In this document: piece by piece, positions 63,146 through 64,000 of the stretch
Layout of the letters: every line of letters starts with the position of its first letter
How positions within the stretch are numbered: position 1 is the stretch's first letter
Assembly (NCBI GenBank): GCA_947498935.1
Contig: CANMMM010000018.1
Location: 1 to 64,000 of the forward strand
Length of the DNA stretch: 64,000 bases
Direction: 5' to 3'
From: an uncultured Aquimarina sp.
Lineage (GTDB): Bacteria > Bacteroidota > Bacteroidia > Flavobacteriales > Flavobacteriaceae
Translations under genes and position numbers: made by a program
The notes under the pieces: generated by a model
What the model was told of the DNA's origin: nothing
Databases searched by the model: none
The model's input: only the letters and a program-made list of their open reading frames with translations

Positions 63146-64000
63146 CTAAATCATTTTATTTCTATAATTCATAAGGCACTGTACTTTGTTCTCTTTGTAG
63201 AATTTGGTTTGTTGCCATGCTGGGATACTGTATTTAGTCATCACTCTAGTTGTTGGGTCTTCTTTTTTCTGTGGTGGGATGTCTAATAATGCTATAGCAT
63301 CTTCGTATTTTTTATTGATATACCTAGGCGTTCCTTTATACAAATCGGTCATTGCAATTCTTAGTTTTTCTTTTTGAGTGCGTACAATAGCAATATCTAT
63401 ATCTCTACAAGTTATATCTTGTGTCAATTCATCTAATTGCTCCTTGATCACTAATAGTGTTGATGCTGCATCGACATGCTTAACAACGATGTTAGCAAGA
63501 TTGTATTTCTTAAAATAAAGATGCAACATAAACATACAGGCTGCTACTATAAATAGTGTGATACTACTGATTGAATAGGAAGTATATCCCATGGCTACAA
63601 TACTACCCAGTACTGCTCCGCCTATCATCGTTTGGGAACTGATAAAGAGGCGTATTTGTTTCTGTAATAAATGGCCACATTTTCGCTGTGTCGTATGTAA
63701 TAAAAAAGAGCGTTCTGCTAATTGCTCTAATTGTGTAATAATAGATACTGATTCTGGAAATCGATACCCGAATATTTCTCTCCATTTTTGATGCGCTGCC
63801 CATGTTTTTCCTGAAGCCGCTAATGCAATGGCTGTTTCTGCTTTATAGTGAGCAATAATCGCATTGTAAATAAACTTATTAGAATTACGAATCTTAAGAT
63901 CACCCCCTATGGAACACCATTCGGTGATGGTAGGATTGATCGCCATAATGTATTCAAAAAATGCCAAACACATTTTATCAAAATCTGAATAAGATAGGAA
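63146..64000 (-). CDS. Putative CD-NTase C-terminus fused to SLATT two-TM effector (cut by right edge)
   Basis: The frame is open to base 64000; the ATG at 63973 is internal, since codons before it (FLSYSDFDK) read on without a stop. About 285 residues are seen. The first part ends in a long helix and the phrase KWREIFGYRFP, which I recognise from the C-terminal end of SMODS-type CD-NTases. Two hydrophobic segments follow (about TMIGGAVLGSIVAMG and ITLFIVAACMFMLHLYF), then a helix with KEQLDELTQDI and YEDAIALL, the SLATT pattern. A SMODS-SLATT pair belongs to CBASS-like antiphage systems: cyclic nucleotide synthesis coupled to a pore. The call is inference from motifs. Confidence 0.55.
   Translation of the reverse strand, partial: FLSYSDFDKMCLAFFEYIMAINPTITEWCSIGGDLKIRNSNKFIYNAIIAHYKAETAIALAASGKTWAAHQKWREIFGYRFPESVSIITQLEQLAERSFLLHTTQRKCGHLLQKQIRLFISSQTMIGGAVLGSIVAMGYTSYSISSITLFIVAACMFMLHLYFKKYNLANIVVKHVDAASTLLVIKEQLDELTQDITCRDIDIAIVRTQKEKLRIAMTDLYKGTPRYINKKYEDAIALLDIPPQKKEDPTTRVMTKYSIPAWQQTKFYKENKVQCLMNYRNKMI

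Noticed and set aside
63056..63286. Plus-strand frame of 76 codons near the right edge
   Set aside because: It begins in a family A element and then overlaps the well supported minus-strand gene at 63146.

Overview
The window looks like a chromosomal segment of a marine-type member of the Flavobacteriaceae (Bacteroidota). The evidence is the low G+C, AT-rich intergenic DNA, promoters of the TAnnTTTG type, two giant proteins ending in type IX secretion (T9SS) sorting domains, a flexirubin/aryl-polyene pigment cluster and a tyrosine ammonia-lyase that reads very like the characterised Flavobacterium johnsoniae enzyme. Genus cannot be fixed from the sequence alone.

Layout. (1) 1-13521, minus strand: the start of a giant RHS/YD-type secreted protein (cut by the left edge), a small lipoprotein, then a compact operon (13521 down to 2156) encoding a type II secretion / type IV pilus-like machine: MORN-repeat protein, a GspK-like protein with a bactofilin-like body, three further pseudopilins, GspF, prepilin peptidase, GspE ATPase, secretin, GspL/PilMN-like, PilO-like, FN3 lipoprotein and PilP/GspC-like protein. 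(2) 14071-28704: pigment genes, with 15 minus-strand genes (two ACPs, three complete ketosynthases, two ketosynthase-like proteins without the cysteine, two hotdog dehydratases, ketoreductase, thioesterase, acyltransferase, deacetylase, LolA and a lipoprotein), then tyrosine ammonia-lyase, and a divergent FAD-dependent halogenase-like gene. Together these would make 4-coumarate and extend it to an aryl polyene; the activating ligase, MMPL exporter and DarA/DarB are not in the window. (3) 28.9-34.6 kb: secreted proteins, a Ser-Pro-Arg tRNA operon with promoter and terminator, two lipoproteins and a serine hydrolase truncated at a repeat boundary. (4) 34.9-49.3 kb: two adjacent giant T9SS cargo proteins, one with a cohesin-like N terminus, the other with leucine-rich-repeat modules, a dockerin-like pair and a cohesin-like domain. 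(5) 49.5-53.8 kb: an accessory patch of small orphan genes, palindromes, a 135-bp direct repeat pair, a 42-bp tandem array and GTTAGC/GCTAAC-bounded modules. (6) 53.7-63 kb: VOC protein, di-heme cytochrome c peroxidase, TPR-CHAT membrane protein, RecG and a beta-trefoil lipoprotein. (7) Right edge: the C-terminal part of a protein that reads like a CD-NTase tail fused to a SLATT two-TM effector, possibly a CBASS-type defence protein.

Three dispersed repeat families run through the window: family A (seven palindromic elements beginning GCGTTAGGGATAG and ending TAACGCCC, with internal hairpins whose sequences differ between copies but stay base-paired), family B (about 155-bp MITE-like elements with inverted ends GAAGTG...CACTTC) and family C (135-bp direct pair). 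All domain calls are made by eye from translated sequence; no database search was run.
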